NCBI RefSeq assembly: GCF_040730185.1
Contig: NZ_CP160402.1
Coordinates: 6,262,001-6,326,000, forward strand
DNA: 64,000 nt
From: Streptomyces sp. Je 1-332
Lineage (GTDB): Bacteria; Actinomycetota; Actinomycetes; Streptomycetales; Streptomycetaceae
Direction: 5' to 3'
Of this stretch, positions 36,446-46,544 are shown piece by piece. Within the stretch, counting starts at the first letter, position 1, and each line of letters starts with the position of its first letter. Position numbers and translations under genes: made by a program. A model generated the notes under the pieces. The model had not been told where the DNA came from. It saw only the letters and a program-made list of their open reading frames with translations, and did no database searches.

Positions 36446-36901
36446 ATGGTCGCCGGCAGGGTTATCCGGTTCGACGGCGCGCGGGGGTACGGCTTCATCG
36501 CCCCCGAGGATGGTGGCGAGGACGTCTTCCTGCACGCCAACGACCTGCTGATCCCGGAGCCTTTGGTGCACACGGGAGCGCGGGTCGAGTTCGAGATCGA
36601 GGAGGGCGAGCGCGGGCCCAAGGCGTCATCCGTCCGGCTGCCCAAGGGGGCGCAGACGCCGACGGCGCGGCTGCCGTTCGCGGGTGGCAGGGCCGAGGTG
36701 CCTCCGTCGATTCAGGCGTCCGCTCCGGGGTTCGACGACGGGGAGGAGCCGACCTGCGATGTGCTCAGCGTCGCGGAGTACTCGTTCGAGGTGACCGAGC
36801 TGCTGCTCGACGTGGCTCCGTGGATGACCGGTGAGCAGGTCAAGCAGCTGCGCGAGCAACTGGTGCAGCACGGAAAGGGCCACGGCTGGGTGGAGGGATG
36901 A
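36446..36901 (+). CDS. Cold-shock domain protein with C-terminal extension
   Basis: 151 residues from the ATG at 36446. Residues 2-65 are a cold-shock OB-fold with RNP1-like GYGFIAPEDGG and RNP2-like DVFLHANDL motifs. The remaining ~85 residues are specific to a Streptomyces subgroup: a proline/glycine linker and a helical domain (VAEYSFEVTELLLDVAPWMTGEQVKQLREQLVQHGKGHGW). The domain binds single-stranded RNA or DNA; a role in RNA chaperoning is inferred. It lies just before the RNA-repair pair but about 130 bp apart. Confidence 0.88.
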   Translation: MVAGRVIRFDGARGYGFIAPEDGGEDVFLHANDLLIPEPLVHTGARVEFEIEEGERGPKASSVRLPKGAQTPTARLPFAGGRAEVPPSIQASAPGFDDGEEPTCDVLSVAEYSFEVTELLLDVAPWMTGEQVKQLREQLVQHGKGHGWVEG

Positions 36902-37034
36902 CGGGACGCGGGGCAGGTTCCCGGGGCGGCTAAAACCCCTGAGTGACTCGGTGATGTTCGCTGTACGGTCTACAGGCGCGCTGGAGCCGCAACCGTAAGT
37001 TTCCGCAGTTCAGATTGCGTTTCGAGGCATACCC

Positions 37035-38564
37035 GTGTTCCTGACGATCAGTACCTCCGGTACCCCCGACAGCCCCGCGACCGACCTCGGTTTCCTGCTG
37101 CACAAGCATCCCGAGAAGGCGCAGGCGTTCTCCACTTCCTACGGCACCGCGCACGTCCTCTACCCCGAGGCGTCCGAGGAGCGTTGCACGGCCGCGCTGC
37201 TGCTCGAGGTGGATCCCGTGGCGTTGGTGCGGCGGGGAAAGGGTAAGGGCCGGGGCGGGGCGCCCGACGCGGCGCTCGCGCAGTACGTGAACGACCGGCC
37301 CTACGCCGCTTCGTCGCTGCTCGCGGTCGCGCTGAGCGCGGTGTTCTCCAGCGCCATGCGCGGGGTGTGCAACGCGCGGCCCGAGCGGGCGCGGCGGCCG
37401 CTGCCGCTGCGCATCGAGGTGCCCGCGCTGCCCGCGCGCGGCGGCGCCGACCTGGTGCGGGGGCTGTTCGAGCCGCTGGGCTGGACGGTCGCGGTGACGC
37501 GGATCCCGTTGGACGAACAGTTCCCGGAGTGGGGCGACTCGCGGTACGTCCACCTCGTACTCGACGTGCCGGATGGGAAGTTGACCCTGGGCGAGGCGCT
37601 TCGGCACCTCTATGTCCTCCTCCCTGTGCTCGACGACGCCAAGCACTACTGGGTGTCGCCGGACGAGGTCGACAAGCTGTTGCGGGCAGGTGAGGGCTGG
37701 CTAGCGGACCACCCGGAGCAGAAGGTCATCACCAGCCGCTATCTGGCGCGGCGCTGGTCGCTGACCCGGGAGGCCACGCAGCGTCTCGAACTGGCGCGGC
37801 TCGCCGAAGCGGACGACACGGGAGTCGACGACCTCGACAACGCGGTCGACGAGGAAAGTGACACAGAGGAAAAGCCCGTGCCGCTCGCCGTGCTGCGGCG
37901 CGAGGCGATCATCGCGGCGCTGGCCGGCGCCGGTGCCGGGCGCGTGCTCGATCTCGGGTGCGGGCAGGGCCAGTTGGTACAGGCGCTGCTCAAGGACACG
38001 CGGTTCACCGAGATCGCCGGTGTCGATGTGTCGATGCGGGCGCTGACCGTCGCGTCACGGCGGCTGAAGCTCGACCGCCTGGGTGAGCGGCAGGCCGAGC
38101 GCGTCAAGCTCTTCCAGGGCTCGCTGGCGTACACGGACAAGCGGCTCAAGGGATACGACGCCGCAGTGCTCAGCGAAATCATCGAGCACCTCGACCTGGA
38201 GCGGCTGCCCGCCCTGGAGTACGCGGTGTTCGGCTCCGCGCGGCCGCGCACGGTGCTCGTGACGACGCCGAACGTCGAGTACAACGTCCGCTGGGAGACG
38301 CTCCCCGCCGGGCACGTGCGGCACGGGGACCACCGGTTCGAGTGGACGCGCGAGGAGTTCCGCGACTGGGCCGCGCGCGTGGCCGAACGGCACGGGTACG
38401 ACGTGGAGTTCGTGCCCGTAGGGGACGACGACCCCGAGGTGGGGCCGCCGACCCAGATGGCCGTGTTCACACAGGCCGACAAGAACGAGAAGAACGAGAA
38501 GAACGACATGAGCGTCAAGTGCGACGCGAACGCCAAGACCACGAAGGAGGTGCAGGCAGCATGA
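37035..38564 (+). CDS. hen1: 3'-terminal RNA ribose 2'-O-methyltransferase Hen1
   Basis: 509 residues, GTG start. The first ~240 residues match the bacterial Hen1 N-terminal domain (MFLTISTSGTPDSPATDLGFLLHKHPEKAQ, EERCTAALLLEVDP). The C-terminal methyltransferase has the SAM loop VLDLGCGQGQLV and the metal ligands of Hen1 (EIIEHLDLERLPALE and RHGDHRFEWTREEF). It methylates the 2'-OH at the break during RNA repair so the site cannot be cleaved again. A Lys/Asn-rich tail (KNEKNEKND) with repeats precedes the stop, which overlaps the pnkp start by 4 bp. The two proteins form the known Pnkp/Hen1 complex. Confidence 0.95.
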   Translation: MFLTISTSGTPDSPATDLGFLLHKHPEKAQAFSTSYGTAHVLYPEASEERCTAALLLEVDPVALVRRGKGKGRGGAPDAALAQYVNDRPYAASSLLAVALSAVFSSAMRGVCNARPERARRPLPLRIEVPALPARGGADLVRGLFEPLGWTVAVTRIPLDEQFPEWGDSRYVHLVLDVPDGKLTLGEALRHLYVLLPVLDDAKHYWVSPDEVDKLLRAGEGWLADHPEQKVITSRYLARRWSLTREATQRLELARLAEADDTGVDDLDNAVDEESDTEEKPVPLAVLRREAIIAALAGAGAGRVLDLGCGQGQLVQALLKDTRFTEIAGVDVSMRALTVASRRLKLDRLGERQAERVKLFQGSLAYTDKRLKGYDAAVLSEIIEHLDLERLPALEYAVFGSARPRTVLVTTPNVEYNVRWETLPAGHVRHGDHRFEWTREEFRDWAARVAERHGYDVEFVPVGDDDPEVGPPTQMAVFTQADKNEKNEKNDMSVKCDANAKTTKEVQAA

Positions 38565-41125
38565 CGCACGAAACCGGCACCAGCACCGAAGCCGTGAGCG
38601 CGGGACGCGTGCTGCCCGTCACCGATCTCTCCCTCGTCGTCCTCGTCGGCGCCACAGGCTCCGGCAAGTCCACCTTCGGCCGCAAGCACTTCAAGCCCAC
38701 CGAGGTGCTCTCCAGCGACTTCTGCCGCGGCCTCGTAGCCGATGACGAGAACGACCAGGGCGCGAGCCGTGACGCCTTCGACGTGCTGCACTACATCGCG
38801 GGCAAGCGCCTCGCCGCGGGCCGCCGCACCGTCGTCGACGCGACCAACGTGCAGAGCGAGAGCCGCAAGCAGCTGATCGAGCTCGCCAGGCAGTACGACG
38901 TGCTGCCCATCGCCATCGTCCTGGACGTGCCCGAGGAGGTCTGCGCCGCGCGCAACGCCGAGCGCGCCGACCGGTCCGGTATGCCCCGCCGCGTCATCCA
39001 GCGCCACCAGCGCGAACTGCGGCGCTCGCTCAAGCACCTGGAGCGTGAGGGCTTCAGAAAGGTCCACGTCCTCAAGGGAGTCGAGGAGGTCGAGCACGCC
39101 ACCATCGTCACCGAGAAGCGCTACAACGACCTCTCGCACCTCACCGGCCCCTTCGACATCATCGGCGACATCCACGGCTGCGCCACCGAGCTGGAGACCC
39201 TGCTCGGCAAGCTCGGTTACGCCGACGGCGCGCACCCCGAAGGGCGTACGGCCGTGTTCGTGGGCGACCTCGTCGACCGCGGCCCGGACTCGCCGGGCGT
39301 GCTGCGCCGCGTGATGTCCATGGTCGCCGACGGCACGGCCCTGTGCGTACCGGGCAACCACGAGAACAAGCTCGGGCGTCACCTCAAGGGCCGCAAGGTC
39401 CAGCTCACCCACGGACTCGCCGAGACGGTCGAGCAGTTGGGGGCCGAGAGCGAGGAATTCCGCGCGAGCGTGGGGAAGTTCGTGGACGGCCTAGTCTCGC
39501 ACTACGTCCTCGACGGCGGCAAGCTCGTCGTCTGCCACGCGGGCCTGCCCGAGAAGTACCACGGCCGTACGTCGGGGCGGGTGCGCTCGCACGCGCTGTA
39601 CGGCGACACCACCGGCGAGACCGACGAGTTCGGCCTGCCGGTGCGCTACCCGTGGGCGGAGGACTACCGCGGCAGCGCCGCCGTCGTCTACGGCCACACG
39701 CCCGTGCCCACGGCGACCTGGCTGAACAACACCATCTGCCTGGACACCGGCGCGGTCTTCGGCGGCAGCCTCACCGCGCTGCGCTGGCCGGAGCGCGAAC
39801 TGGTCGACGTACCGGCGGAAAAGGTCTGGTACGAGCCCGCCAAGCCGCTGCGCACGGAGGGGCCCGGCGGCCACGACGGCCGGCCGCTCGACCTGAACGA
39901 CGTGCACGGCCGCCGCGCGGTGGAGACCCGCCACGCCGGCCGCGTCGCGGTGCGCGAGGAGAACGCGGCGGCGGCCCTTGAGGTCATGAGCCGGTTCGCC
40001 GTCGACCCGCGGCTGCTCCCGTACCTCCCGCCGACGATGGCGCCGACCGCGACCTCGCAGCGCGAGGGTTACCTGGAACACCCCGCCGAGGCCTTCGCGT
40101 CGTACGCCGCGGACGGTGTCGGCCGGGTCGTGTGCGAGGAGAAGCACATGGGCTCGCGCGCCGTGGCCCTGGTGTGCCGGGACGCGGACGTGGCCCGCGA
40201 GCGCTTCGGCGTGGACGGCCCGACCGGCTCGCTCTGCACCCGTACGGGCCGCCCTTTCTTCGACGATGTAGAGGTCACCGAGGAGATACTCGGGCGCCTG
40301 TGCGCCGCCGTCACCGAGGCGGGCCTGTGGCAGGAGCTGGACACCGACTGGCTGCTGCTCGACGCCGAGTTGATGCCCTGGTCACTGAAGGCTTCAGGGC
40401 TGCTGCGGTCGCAGTACGCGGCCGTGGGCGCGGCGTCCGGTGCCGTCTTCCCCGGTGCGATCGCCGCCCTGCAGGCCGCGACGGCGCGCGGGGTGGACAC
40501 CGGAGGGCTCCTCGCCGAGCAGCGCGAACGAGCCGCGGACGCCGCCGCGTTCACGGACGCCTACCGCCGCTACTGCTGGCCGACCGACGGCCTGGAGGGC
40601 GTGCGTCTCGCGCCCTTCCAGATCCTGGCCGTCCGGGGCCGCAGCCTCGCCGCGCTCCCGCACGACGCGCAGCTCGCCCTGATCGACCGCATGGTGGAGC
40701 ACGACGGCAGCGGCCTGCTGCAGACCACCCGGCGGCTGTACGTCGACACGGGCGACGAGGCGTCGGTCCAGGCAGGCATCGACTGGTGGCTGGAGATGAC
40801 GAGCCGCGGCGGCGAGGGCATGGTCGTCAAGCCGGTCGAGGCGCTGGTCCGCGACGGGAAGGGCCGGATCGTGCAGCCCGGCATCAAGTGCCGCGGTCGC
40901 GAGTACCTCCGGATCATCTACGGCCCGGAGTACACCCGCCCCGACCACCTCGACAAGCTGCGCGGCCGTTTCCTCGGCCACAAGCGCTCACTCGCGATCC
41001 GTGAGTACGCGCTCGGCCTCGAGGCCCTGGACCGGCTCGCGGCGGGCGAGCCGCTGTGGCGGGTGCACGAGGCGGTGTTCGCGGTCCTGGCCCTGGAGTC
41101 GGAGCCGGTGGACCCGCGGCTCTAG
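38561..41125 (+). CDS. pnkp: Polynucleotide kinase-phosphatase-ligase Pnkp
   Basis: 854 residues from the ATG at 38561 (ATGA overlap with hen1). Three modules are visible: a kinase with P-loop GATGSGKST and DATNVQ; a metallophosphatase with [18 protein letters not shown] and GNHENK; and an adenylyltransferase ligase with [10 protein letters not shown], where Lys528 is the predicted nucleotide acceptor, plus EGMVVKP. Bacterial Pnkp with Hen1 reseals tRNAs and other RNAs cut by ribotoxins. The gene is intact. Its stop lies within a 19-bp tandem repeat. Confidence 0.95.
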   Translation: MTHETGTSTEAVSAGRVLPVTDLSLVVLVGATGSGKSTFGRKHFKPTEVLSSDFCRGLVADDENDQGASRDAFDVLHYIAGKRLAAGRRTVVDATNVQSESRKQLIELARQYDVLPIAIVLDVPEEVCAARNAERADRSGMPRRVIQRHQRELRRSLKHLEREGFRKVHVLKGVEEVEHATIVTEKRYNDLSHLTGPFDIIGDIHGCATELETLLGKLGYADGAHPEGRTAVFVGDLVDRGPDSPGVLRRVMSMVADGTALCVPGNHENKLGRHLKGRKVQLTHGLAETVEQLGAESEEFRASVGKFVDGLVSHYVLDGGKLVVCHAGLPEKYHGRTSGRVRSHALYGDTTGETDEFGLPVRYPWAEDYRGSAAVVYGHTPVPTATWLNNTICLDTGAVFGGSLTALRWPERELVDVPAEKVWYEPAKPLRTEGPGGHDGRPLDLNDVHGRRAVETRHAGRVAVREENAAAALEVMSRFAVDPRLLPYLPPTMAPTATSQREGYLEHPAEAFASYAADGVGRVVCEEKHMGSRAVALVCRDADVARERFGVDGPTGSLCTRTGRPFFDDVEVTEEILGRLCAAVTEAGLWQELDTDWLLLDAELMPWSLKASGLLRSQYAAVGAASGAVFPGAIAALQAATARGVDTGGLLAEQRERAADAAAFTDAYRRYCWPTDGLEGVRLAPFQILAVRGRSLAALPHDAQLALIDRMVEHDGSGLLQTTRRLYVDTGDEASVQAGIDWWLEMTSRGGEGMVVKPVEALVRDGKGRIVQPGIKCRGREYLRIIYGPEYTRPDHLDKLRGRFLGHKRSLAIREYALGLEALDRLAAGEPLWRVHEAVFAVLALESEPVDPRL

Positions 41126-41192
41126 CCAAGCCCGACGGCTCTGGCCAAGCCCGACGGCTCTGGGCAAGCCCGACGGCTTTGGGCAACAGCGG
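41117..41192. repeat. 19-bp tandem repeats spanning the pnkp stop codon
   Basis: Four copies with a 19-bp period: CGGCTCTAGCCAAGCCCGA at 41117, near-identical ones at 41136 and 41155, and a degenerate one at 41174. The pnkp TAG is inside the first unit. The first copy is therefore coding and the rest untranslated. Confidence 0.85.
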
Positions 41193-41217
41193 GCGTCGGC
41201 CGCCCGGCAGGGGAAAG

Positions 41218-42453
41218 ATGGACCCCATGGGATTCCATGTCGACTCCGAGGCCGGGCGGCTGCGCCGCGTGATACTGCACCGCCCCGATCTGGAGCTCAA
41301 GCGACTCACCCCGTCCAACAAGGACGCGTTGCTCTTCGACGACGTGTTGTGGGTCCGCAGGGCCCGCCAGGAACATGACGGATTCGCCGACGTACTGCGC
41401 GACCGAGGCGTGGCCGTGCACCTCTTCGGCGACCTGCTGACCGAGGCCATGGACGTGCCCGGCGCCCGCCTCCTCGTCCTCGACCGGGTCTTCGACGAGA
41501 AGGAGTACGGTCCGCTGGCGACGGACCACCTGCGGGCCACGTTCGAGAGCATGCCGTCGGCCGAGCTCGCCGACGCGCTGATCGGCGGGATGACCAAGCG
41601 CGAGTACCTGGAGCGCCACCCCGAGCCGACGTCCGTGCGCTTCCACTGCATGGACCTGGACGACTTCCTGCTCGGCCCGCTGCCCAACCACCTCTTCACC
41701 CGCGACACCTCGGCGTGGATCTACGACGGCGTCTCGATCAACGCGATGCGCTGGCCCGCGCGGCAGCGCGAGACCGTGCACTTCGAGGCGATCTACCAGC
41801 ACCACCCGCTCTTCCGGGCCGAGGAGTTCCACATGTGGTCCCAGGGGCAGTCGGACTACCCCTCCACCATCGAGGGCGGTGACGTCCTGGTGATCGGCCG
41901 GGGCGCGGTCCTCATCGGCATGAGCGAGCGCACCACCCCGCAGGCGGTCGAGATGCTGGCGCACAAACTCTTCGCCGCGGGTTCCGCGCAGACGATCGTG
42001 GCCCTGGACATGCCGAAGAGACGCGCGTTCATGCATCTCGACACGGTGATGACGATGGTCGACAGCGACACCTTCACGCAGTACGCGGGCCTCGGCATGC
42101 TCCGCTCGTACACCATCGAACCCGGCGTCGACGGACGGGAGTTGAAGGTCACCGACCATCCGCCCGAGCACATGCACCGGGCGATAGCGGCGGCCCTCGG
42201 GCTGAGCGGCATCCGGGTTCTCACGGCCACCCAGGACGTGCACGCGGCCGAGCGCGAGCAGTGGGACGACGGGTGCAACGTGCTCGCCGTCGAGCCGGGC
42301 GTCGTGGTGGCGTACGAACGGAACTCGACCACGAACACGCATCTGCGCAAGGAGGGCATCGAGGTGATCGAGATCCTGGGCAGCGAGCTGGGGCGCGGCC
42401 GGGGCGGCCCGCGGTGCATGAGCTGCCCGGTGCAGCGGGATGCCGTCGACTGA
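41218..42453 (+). CDS. arcA: Arginine deiminase
   Basis: 411 residues from the ATG at 41218 preceded by GGGGAAAG; a second ATG three codons later is possible. N-terminal [30 protein letters not shown] is the family start. [42 protein letters not shown] and [11 protein letters not shown] hold the Asp and His residues, and RCMSCP near the C-terminus holds the nucleophilic Cys. It converts arginine to citrulline and ammonia. The next gene is an ornithine carbamoyltransferase and then a permease; no carbamate kinase gene is in the window. Confidence 0.95.
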   Translation: MDPMGFHVDSEAGRLRRVILHRPDLELKRLTPSNKDALLFDDVLWVRRARQEHDGFADVLRDRGVAVHLFGDLLTEAMDVPGARLLVLDRVFDEKEYGPLATDHLRATFESMPSAELADALIGGMTKREYLERHPEPTSVRFHCMDLDDFLLGPLPNHLFTRDTSAWIYDGVSINAMRWPARQRETVHFEAIYQHHPLFRAEEFHMWSQGQSDYPSTIEGGDVLVIGRGAVLIGMSERTTPQAVEMLAHKLFAAGSAQTIVALDMPKRRAFMHLDTVMTMVDSDTFTQYAGLGMLRSYTIEPGVDGRELKVTDHPPEHMHRAIAAALGLSGIRVLTATQDVHAAEREQWDDGCNVLAVEPGVVVAYERNSTTNTHLRKEGIEVIEILGSELGRGRGGPRCMSCPVQRDAVD

Positions 42454-42457
42454 CGCC

Positions 42458-42500
42458 GTATATAAATGTGGGGCATCGTATAGACTTCCAGCGTCCCCGT
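42458..42500 (+). promoter_or_regulatory. AT-rich promoter region of the carbamoyltransferase gene
   Basis: TATATAAATG at about 42459 and CGTATAGACT at about 42477 stand out in otherwise GC-rich DNA, 45-65 bp before the start. They may be -10 elements or an arginine-repressor-like site. I cannot assign a specific factor. Confidence 0.4.
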
Positions 42501-42523
42501 ACGCGTACCCCTGGAGCGCCATC

Positions 42524-43522
42524 ATGGCCATCGACCTCACCGGCCGCCACTTCCTCAAGGAGCTGGACTTCACCGCCGAGGAGTTCCGCGGCCTGATCGA
42601 GCTGGCCGCCGAGCTGAAGGCGGCCAAGAAGGCGGGGACCGAGACGCGGCGTCTGCAGGGCAGGAACATCGCGCTGATCTTCGAGAAGCCCTCCACGCGG
42701 ACCCGCTGCTCCTTCGAGGTCGCGGCGGCCGACCAGGGTGCTTCGACGACGTACATAGACCCGACCGGCTCGCACATCGGCGGCAAGGAGTCCGCCAAGG
42801 ACACCGCGCGGGTGCTCGGCCGGATGTTCGACGCCATCGAGTTCCGCGGCGCCGCCCAGGCGACGGTGGAGGAGCTCGGCGCCCACGCGGGCGTGCCGGT
42901 CTACAACGGCCTGACGGACGACTGGCACCCCACCCAGATGCTCGCCGACGTGCTCACGATGACCGAGCACAGCAACAAGCCCCTCACCGAGATGGCCTTC
43001 GCCTACCTCGGTGACGCCCGTTACAACATGGGCAACTCGTACCTGATCACCGCCGCGCTCCTCGGCATGGACGTGCGCATGGTCGCGCCCAAGGCCTACT
43101 GGCCCGCCGACGAGATCGTGGCCAAGGCGCGCGAGCTCGCGGAGAACAGCGGCGCCCGGATCACCCTCAGCGAGGACGTCGCCGAGGGCGTCGCGGGCGC
43201 CGACTTCGTCGTGACCGACGTCTGGGTCTCCATGGGCGAGCCCAAGGAGATCTGGGACGAGCGCATCGCGGCCCTCGCGCCGTACGCCGTGACCATGGAC
43301 GTCCTGCGCGCCACGGGCGACGCCGACGTGAAGTTCCTGCACTGCCTGCCGGCCTTCCACGACCTGGGCACGCAGGTCGGCCGCGAGATCCACGCCCGGC
43401 ACGGTCTAAGCTCTCTCGAGGTCACCGACGAGGTCTTCGAGTCGGCGCACTCCGTCGTCTTCGACGAGGCCGAGAACCGTCTGCACACGATCAAGGCGGT
43501 CCTCGTCGCCACGCTCGCCTGA
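42524..43522 (+). CDS. argF: Ornithine carbamoyltransferase
   Basis: 332 residues from the ATG at 42524. The carbamoyl-phosphate loop [27 protein letters not shown] and [10 protein letters not shown] are all intact. Enzymes of this length and sequence act either in arginine synthesis or, as catabolic ArcB, in citrulline phosphorolysis. Placement directly after arginine deiminase (70 bp gap) favours the catabolic direction, but Streptomyces often use one enzyme for both. A separate AT-rich promoter region lies in the gap. Confidence 0.95.
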   Translation: MAIDLTGRHFLKELDFTAEEFRGLIELAAELKAAKKAGTETRRLQGRNIALIFEKPSTRTRCSFEVAAADQGASTTYIDPTGSHIGGKESAKDTARVLGRMFDAIEFRGAAQATVEELGAHAGVPVYNGLTDDWHPTQMLADVLTMTEHSNKPLTEMAFAYLGDARYNMGNSYLITAALLGMDVRMVAPKAYWPADEIVAKARELAENSGARITLSEDVAEGVAGADFVVTDVWVSMGEPKEIWDERIAALAPYAVTMDVLRATGDADVKFLHCLPAFHDLGTQVGREIHARHGLSSLEVTDEVFESAHSVVFDEAENRLHTIKAVLVATLA

Positions 43523-43548
43523 ACGCGTTACCGCACGCTCACACGGGT

Positions 43549-43586
43549 GGGGCCGGGGAACACCTTCCCCCGGCCCCGCTTTTTTC
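43549..43586 (+). terminator. Intrinsic terminator after argF
   Basis: GGGGCCGGGG at 43549-43558 pairs with CCCCGGCCCC at 43568-43577, followed by GCTTTTTT. This is a textbook Rho-independent terminator and separates argF from the permease gene. Confidence 0.9.
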
Positions 43587-43634
43587 GCGGCATACCCCCG
43601 CCGCTCCCCGCACCACCGAAATGAGAACCACCGC

Positions 43635-45080
43635 ATGCGCCCGACCGGTCCGGCAGGACTCCGCATCAAGTCCCCCGAACTCCTCGTCGCCGAATCGGGC
43701 GCCGACCTCGAAGGCCATGGCCTGAAGCGCACCATGGGCCTGTTCCAGCTGGTGTGCTTCGGTGTCGGCGCGATCGTCGGCACCGGCATCTTCGTCGGCC
43801 TGTCCGACAGCGTCGCCGAGGCGGGCCCCGCGGTCGCCGTCTCGTACTTCCTGGCCGCCGTCACCTGCATCTTCACCGCCTTCTCGTTCGCCGAGCTGGG
43901 CGGCGCGATCCCCGTCTCCGGCAGCTCGTACTCCTTCGCGTACGCCTCGCTCGGCGAGCGCACCGCGTTCCTCGTCGGGTGGTGCCTGCTCCTGGAGTAC
44001 GGCGTCTCCGTCTCGGCGGTGGCGGTGGGCTGGAGCCAGTACCTGAACGAGCTGCTCGAAAGCCTCACCGGCTGGCACCTGCCCGACGCGCTGTCCGCGG
44101 GTCCCGGTGAGGGCGGCGTCGTGAACCTGCCCGCCGTGGTCGTGATCCTGCTGGCCGCGGTGCTTCTCGTGCGCGGCATCCGCGAGAGCGCGCGGGCGAC
44201 GGCCGCCATGGCCATCCTCAAGATCGGGATCCTGCTGTTCTTCCTGGCGATCGCGTTCACCGCGTTCAAGGCCGGCAACCTCACCCCCTTCGCGGGCGCC
44301 GGAGCATCCGGTATCACCGCGGGCGCCTCGCTCGCCTTCTTCTCGTTCATCGGCTTCGACGCGATCACCACGGCGGGCGAAGAGGTCAAGAACCCGCGGC
44401 GCAACATCCCCATCGCCATCCTGATCTGCATCGGCGTCGCCACGCTCCTGTACGTCGCCGTCGCCCTCGGAGCGATCGGCGCGCTGGGCGCGGACGCGGT
44501 CGCCGACAAGCCCGCCGCGCTCTCGCTGGTCGTCGACCAGGTCACCGACTCGTCGGTCGGCGGCGGCATCATCGCCTTCGGCGCCGTCGTGGCCATCGCG
44601 TCCGTCGTGCTGGCCGTGATGTACGGGCAGACCCGCATCCTGATGTCGATGTCCCGCGACGGGCTCATCCCGCGGGTCTTCGAGCGCGTCTCGCCGAAGA
44701 CGTCGACGCCGGCGGCCAACACCTGGATCGTCGCCGCGGTCTTCGCCGTGCCCGCCGCCTTCTCGTCGCTCGACGTGGTGGTCAACCTGACGACGATCGG
44801 CACGCTGGCGATCATGGTCGCGGTGAACGTCGCGGTGCTCGCGCTGCGCCGCTCGGCGCCGGAGCTCAAGCGCACCTTCCGGGTGCCGCTGTACCCGCTG
44901 AGCCCGCTCCTGGGTGTGGGCTTCTGCCTCTATCTGATCTGGGGCACGGGCTGGACGACGTGGGTGCAGTTCGCGGTGTTCCTGATCGTGGGCTCGCTGG
45001 TGTACGCGCTGTACGGGCGCCGTCACTCACGGCTCGGCAAAGCCGCCGACGCCGACGCGCCTACGCCGCGGGAAGCGTGA
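43635..45080 (+). CDS. APC family amino acid permease
   Basis: 481 residues. Twelve or more membrane helices; the first helical segment LFQLVCFGVGAIVGTGIFVGLSD has the GxGIxxGxG-type motif of APC transporters. FSFAELGGAIPVSGSSYSFAYASLGE and GFDAITTAGEEVKNPRRNIP are typical of the cationic amino acid transporter (CAT/YfnA) subgroup. By context after arginine deiminase and carbamoyltransferase it could move arginine or ornithine, but a strong terminator intervenes, so co-transcription is not expected. Its 3' end overlaps the convergent ATPase-domain gene by about 20 bp. Confidence 0.9.
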   Translation: MRPTGPAGLRIKSPELLVAESGADLEGHGLKRTMGLFQLVCFGVGAIVGTGIFVGLSDSVAEAGPAVAVSYFLAAVTCIFTAFSFAELGGAIPVSGSSYSFAYASLGERTAFLVGWCLLLEYGVSVSAVAVGWSQYLNELLESLTGWHLPDALSAGPGEGGVVNLPAVVVILLAAVLLVRGIRESARATAAMAILKIGILLFFLAIAFTAFKAGNLTPFAGAGASGITAGASLAFFSFIGFDAITTAGEEVKNPRRNIPIAILICIGVATLLYVAVALGAIGALGADAVADKPAALSLVVDQVTDSSVGGGIIAFGAVVAIASVVLAVMYGQTRILMSMSRDGLIPRVFERVSPKTSTPAANTWIVAAVFAVPAAFSSLDVVVNLTTIGTLAIMVAVNVAVLALRRSAPELKRTFRVPLYPLSPLLGVGFCLYLIWGTGWTTWVQFAVFLIVGSLVYALYGRRHSRLGKAADADAPTPREA

Positions 45081-45516
45081 ACCAGACCGCCTTGCCGGAG
45101 TCGGTCGGGCGGTGACCGCAGGACGAGCTGAGGGTGCGGATCAGGAGCAGGCCGCGCCCGTGTTCCTGCCAGGGGTCGGGCTCGCTCATCGGCGCCGGGT
45201 TGCTGAGGTTGCCGGGCGGCAGCGGGTTCGAGTCGTGGACCTCGACCTGGCAGCCGGTCGGCAGGAGCTCGATGACGAGCTCTATCGGGTCCTGCCCCGA
45301 GGTGTGCTCCACCGCGTTGGCCACCAGCTCGGCCGTGAGCAGCTCGGCGGTATCGCTGTCGGCGGAGGACTCGATCTCCGCGAGCGCGGTACGCACGAGC
45401 GCGCGGGCGATCGGTACGGCCGCAGCGGTGTGCGGCAGCGCGATGCGCCACGAGGCAGGAGCGGGTGGTTCGTGCAAGGCGGGTCCGTTCAGGGCAGCAG
45501 GCGATCCTGCTTTCAA
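45061..45516 (-). CDS. ATP-binding regulatory protein, RsbW-like (HATPase_c)
   Basis: 151 residues from a TTG at 45516 with no clear ribosome binding site; an internal start is possible. Residues 60-150 have GHKL features: ELVANAVEHTSG (N-box), EVHDSN (G1) and EHGRGLLLIRTLS (G2). Streptomyces encode dozens of these anti-sigma-kinase-like proteins, mostly without an adjacent sigma factor, and this one has none. It ends convergently inside the last codons of the permease gene. Confidence 0.82.
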   Translation of the reverse strand: MKAGSPAALNGPALHEPPAPASWRIALPHTAAAVPIARALVRTALAEIESSADSDTAELLTAELVANAVEHTSGQDPIELVIELLPTGCQVEVHDSNPLPPGNLSNPAPMSEPDPWQEHGRGLLLIRTLSSSCGHRPTDSGKAVWFTLPAA

Positions 45517-45602
45517 CCGTACGAATCTTAAGCGCTATGTCGACAGGGTCGACGGTCGGGCTTGTCCAGGACGTCCGGCCCTTGAGCGCGCCTTGTTTAT
45601 CG

Positions 45603-45623
45603 CGTGCTCGTGACGGTAGTCAC
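45603..45623. promoter_or_regulatory. Operator-like element 1 (GTGACGGTAGTCAC)
   Basis: GTGAC-GGTA-GTCAC at 45610-45623 is a palindrome. The 20 bases 45603-45622 match 17 of 20 in the segment 58621-58640, which lies between the CoA ligase and the acyl-CoA dehydrogenase genes. It is about 90 bp upstream of the enoyl-CoA hydratase gene. A PaaX-type regulator encoded in the second half is the candidate binder. Confidence 0.6.
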
Positions 45624-45714
45624 GGATGAGTGATAACTTCGAATACGGAGAGCACTCCACGCTGTAGCACGAGGTGGACCGCCGCCGCCCCGACCGAGGA
45701 GGCCGCACGTCGTC

Positions 45715-46542
45715 ATGAGTCCCTTCACCGGCTCCGCCCCCCGCACCCCCGACTGGCAGCACCTGCGCTTCGAGGTGGACGACGGGGTCGCCACGGTCAC
45801 CCTCGCCCGCCCGGACAAACTGAACGCCCTCACCTTCGGCGCCTACGCCGACCTGCGCGATCTCCTGGCCGAGCTGTCCCGCGACAAGTCCGTACGCGCC
45901 CTGGTGCTCGGCGGAGAGGGGCGCGGCTTCTGCTCGGGCGGTGACGTCGACGAGATCATCGGCGCGACCCTCGGCATGGACACCGCCCAGCTGCTCGACT
46001 TCAACCGCATGACGGGCCAGGTCGTACGGGCCATCCGCGAGTGCCCCTTCCCGGTGATCACCGCCGTGCACGGGGTGGCCGCCGGCGCGGGAGCCGTGCT
46101 CGCCCTCGCCTCGGACTTCCGGGTGGCGGACCCCTCGGCGCGGTTCTCCTTCCTCTTCACGCGGGTCGGCCTTTCGGGTGGCGACATGGGGGCGGCGTAT
46201 CTCCTGCCTCGCGTCGTCGGGCTCGGCCACGCCACCCGCATCCTGATGCTGGGCGACCCGGTGCGTGCCCCGGAGGCCGAACGGATCGGCCTGATCAGCG
46301 AGTTGACGGACGAGGGCAAGGCCCCCGAGGCCGCACAGGCCCTGGCCCGCCGCCTCGCCGAAGGCCCCGCGCTCGCGTACGCGCAGACCAAGGCGCTGCT
46401 GACCTCCGAACTGGACATGCCGCTCGCCGCGGCCGTGGAACTGGACGCGGCGACGCAGGCCCTCCTGATGACGGGCGAGGACTACAAGGAATTCCACACG
46501 GCGTTCACGGAGAAGCGCCCGCCCAAGTGGCAGGGGCGCTGA
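45715..46542 (+). CDS. Enoyl-CoA hydratase/isomerase family protein
   Basis: 275 residues. The crotonase fold is clear: ATVTLARPDKLNALTFGAY, then LVLGGEGRGFCSGGDVDEI (first oxyanion-hole strand) and AVHGVAAGAGAVLALASDFRVADPSARFSFLFTRVGLSGGDMGAAYLLPRVVG (second oxyanion hole and catalytic region). The place of the second catalytic Glu reads GLSGGDMG, so a different acid may serve. It sits 2 bp before the bifunctional monooxygenase gene and is the ring-opening or beta-oxidation-like partner in an aromatic CoA pathway. Confidence 0.92.
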   Translation: MSPFTGSAPRTPDWQHLRFEVDDGVATVTLARPDKLNALTFGAYADLRDLLAELSRDKSVRALVLGGEGRGFCSGGDVDEIIGATLGMDTAQLLDFNRMTGQVVRAIRECPFPVITAVHGVAAGAGAVLALASDFRVADPSARFSFLFTRVGLSGGDMGAAYLLPRVVGLGHATRILMLGDPVRAPEAERIGLISELTDEGKAPEAAQALARRLAEGPALAYAQTKALLTSELDMPLAAAVELDAATQALLMTGEDYKEFHTAFTEKRPPKWQGR

Positions 46543-46544
46543 CG

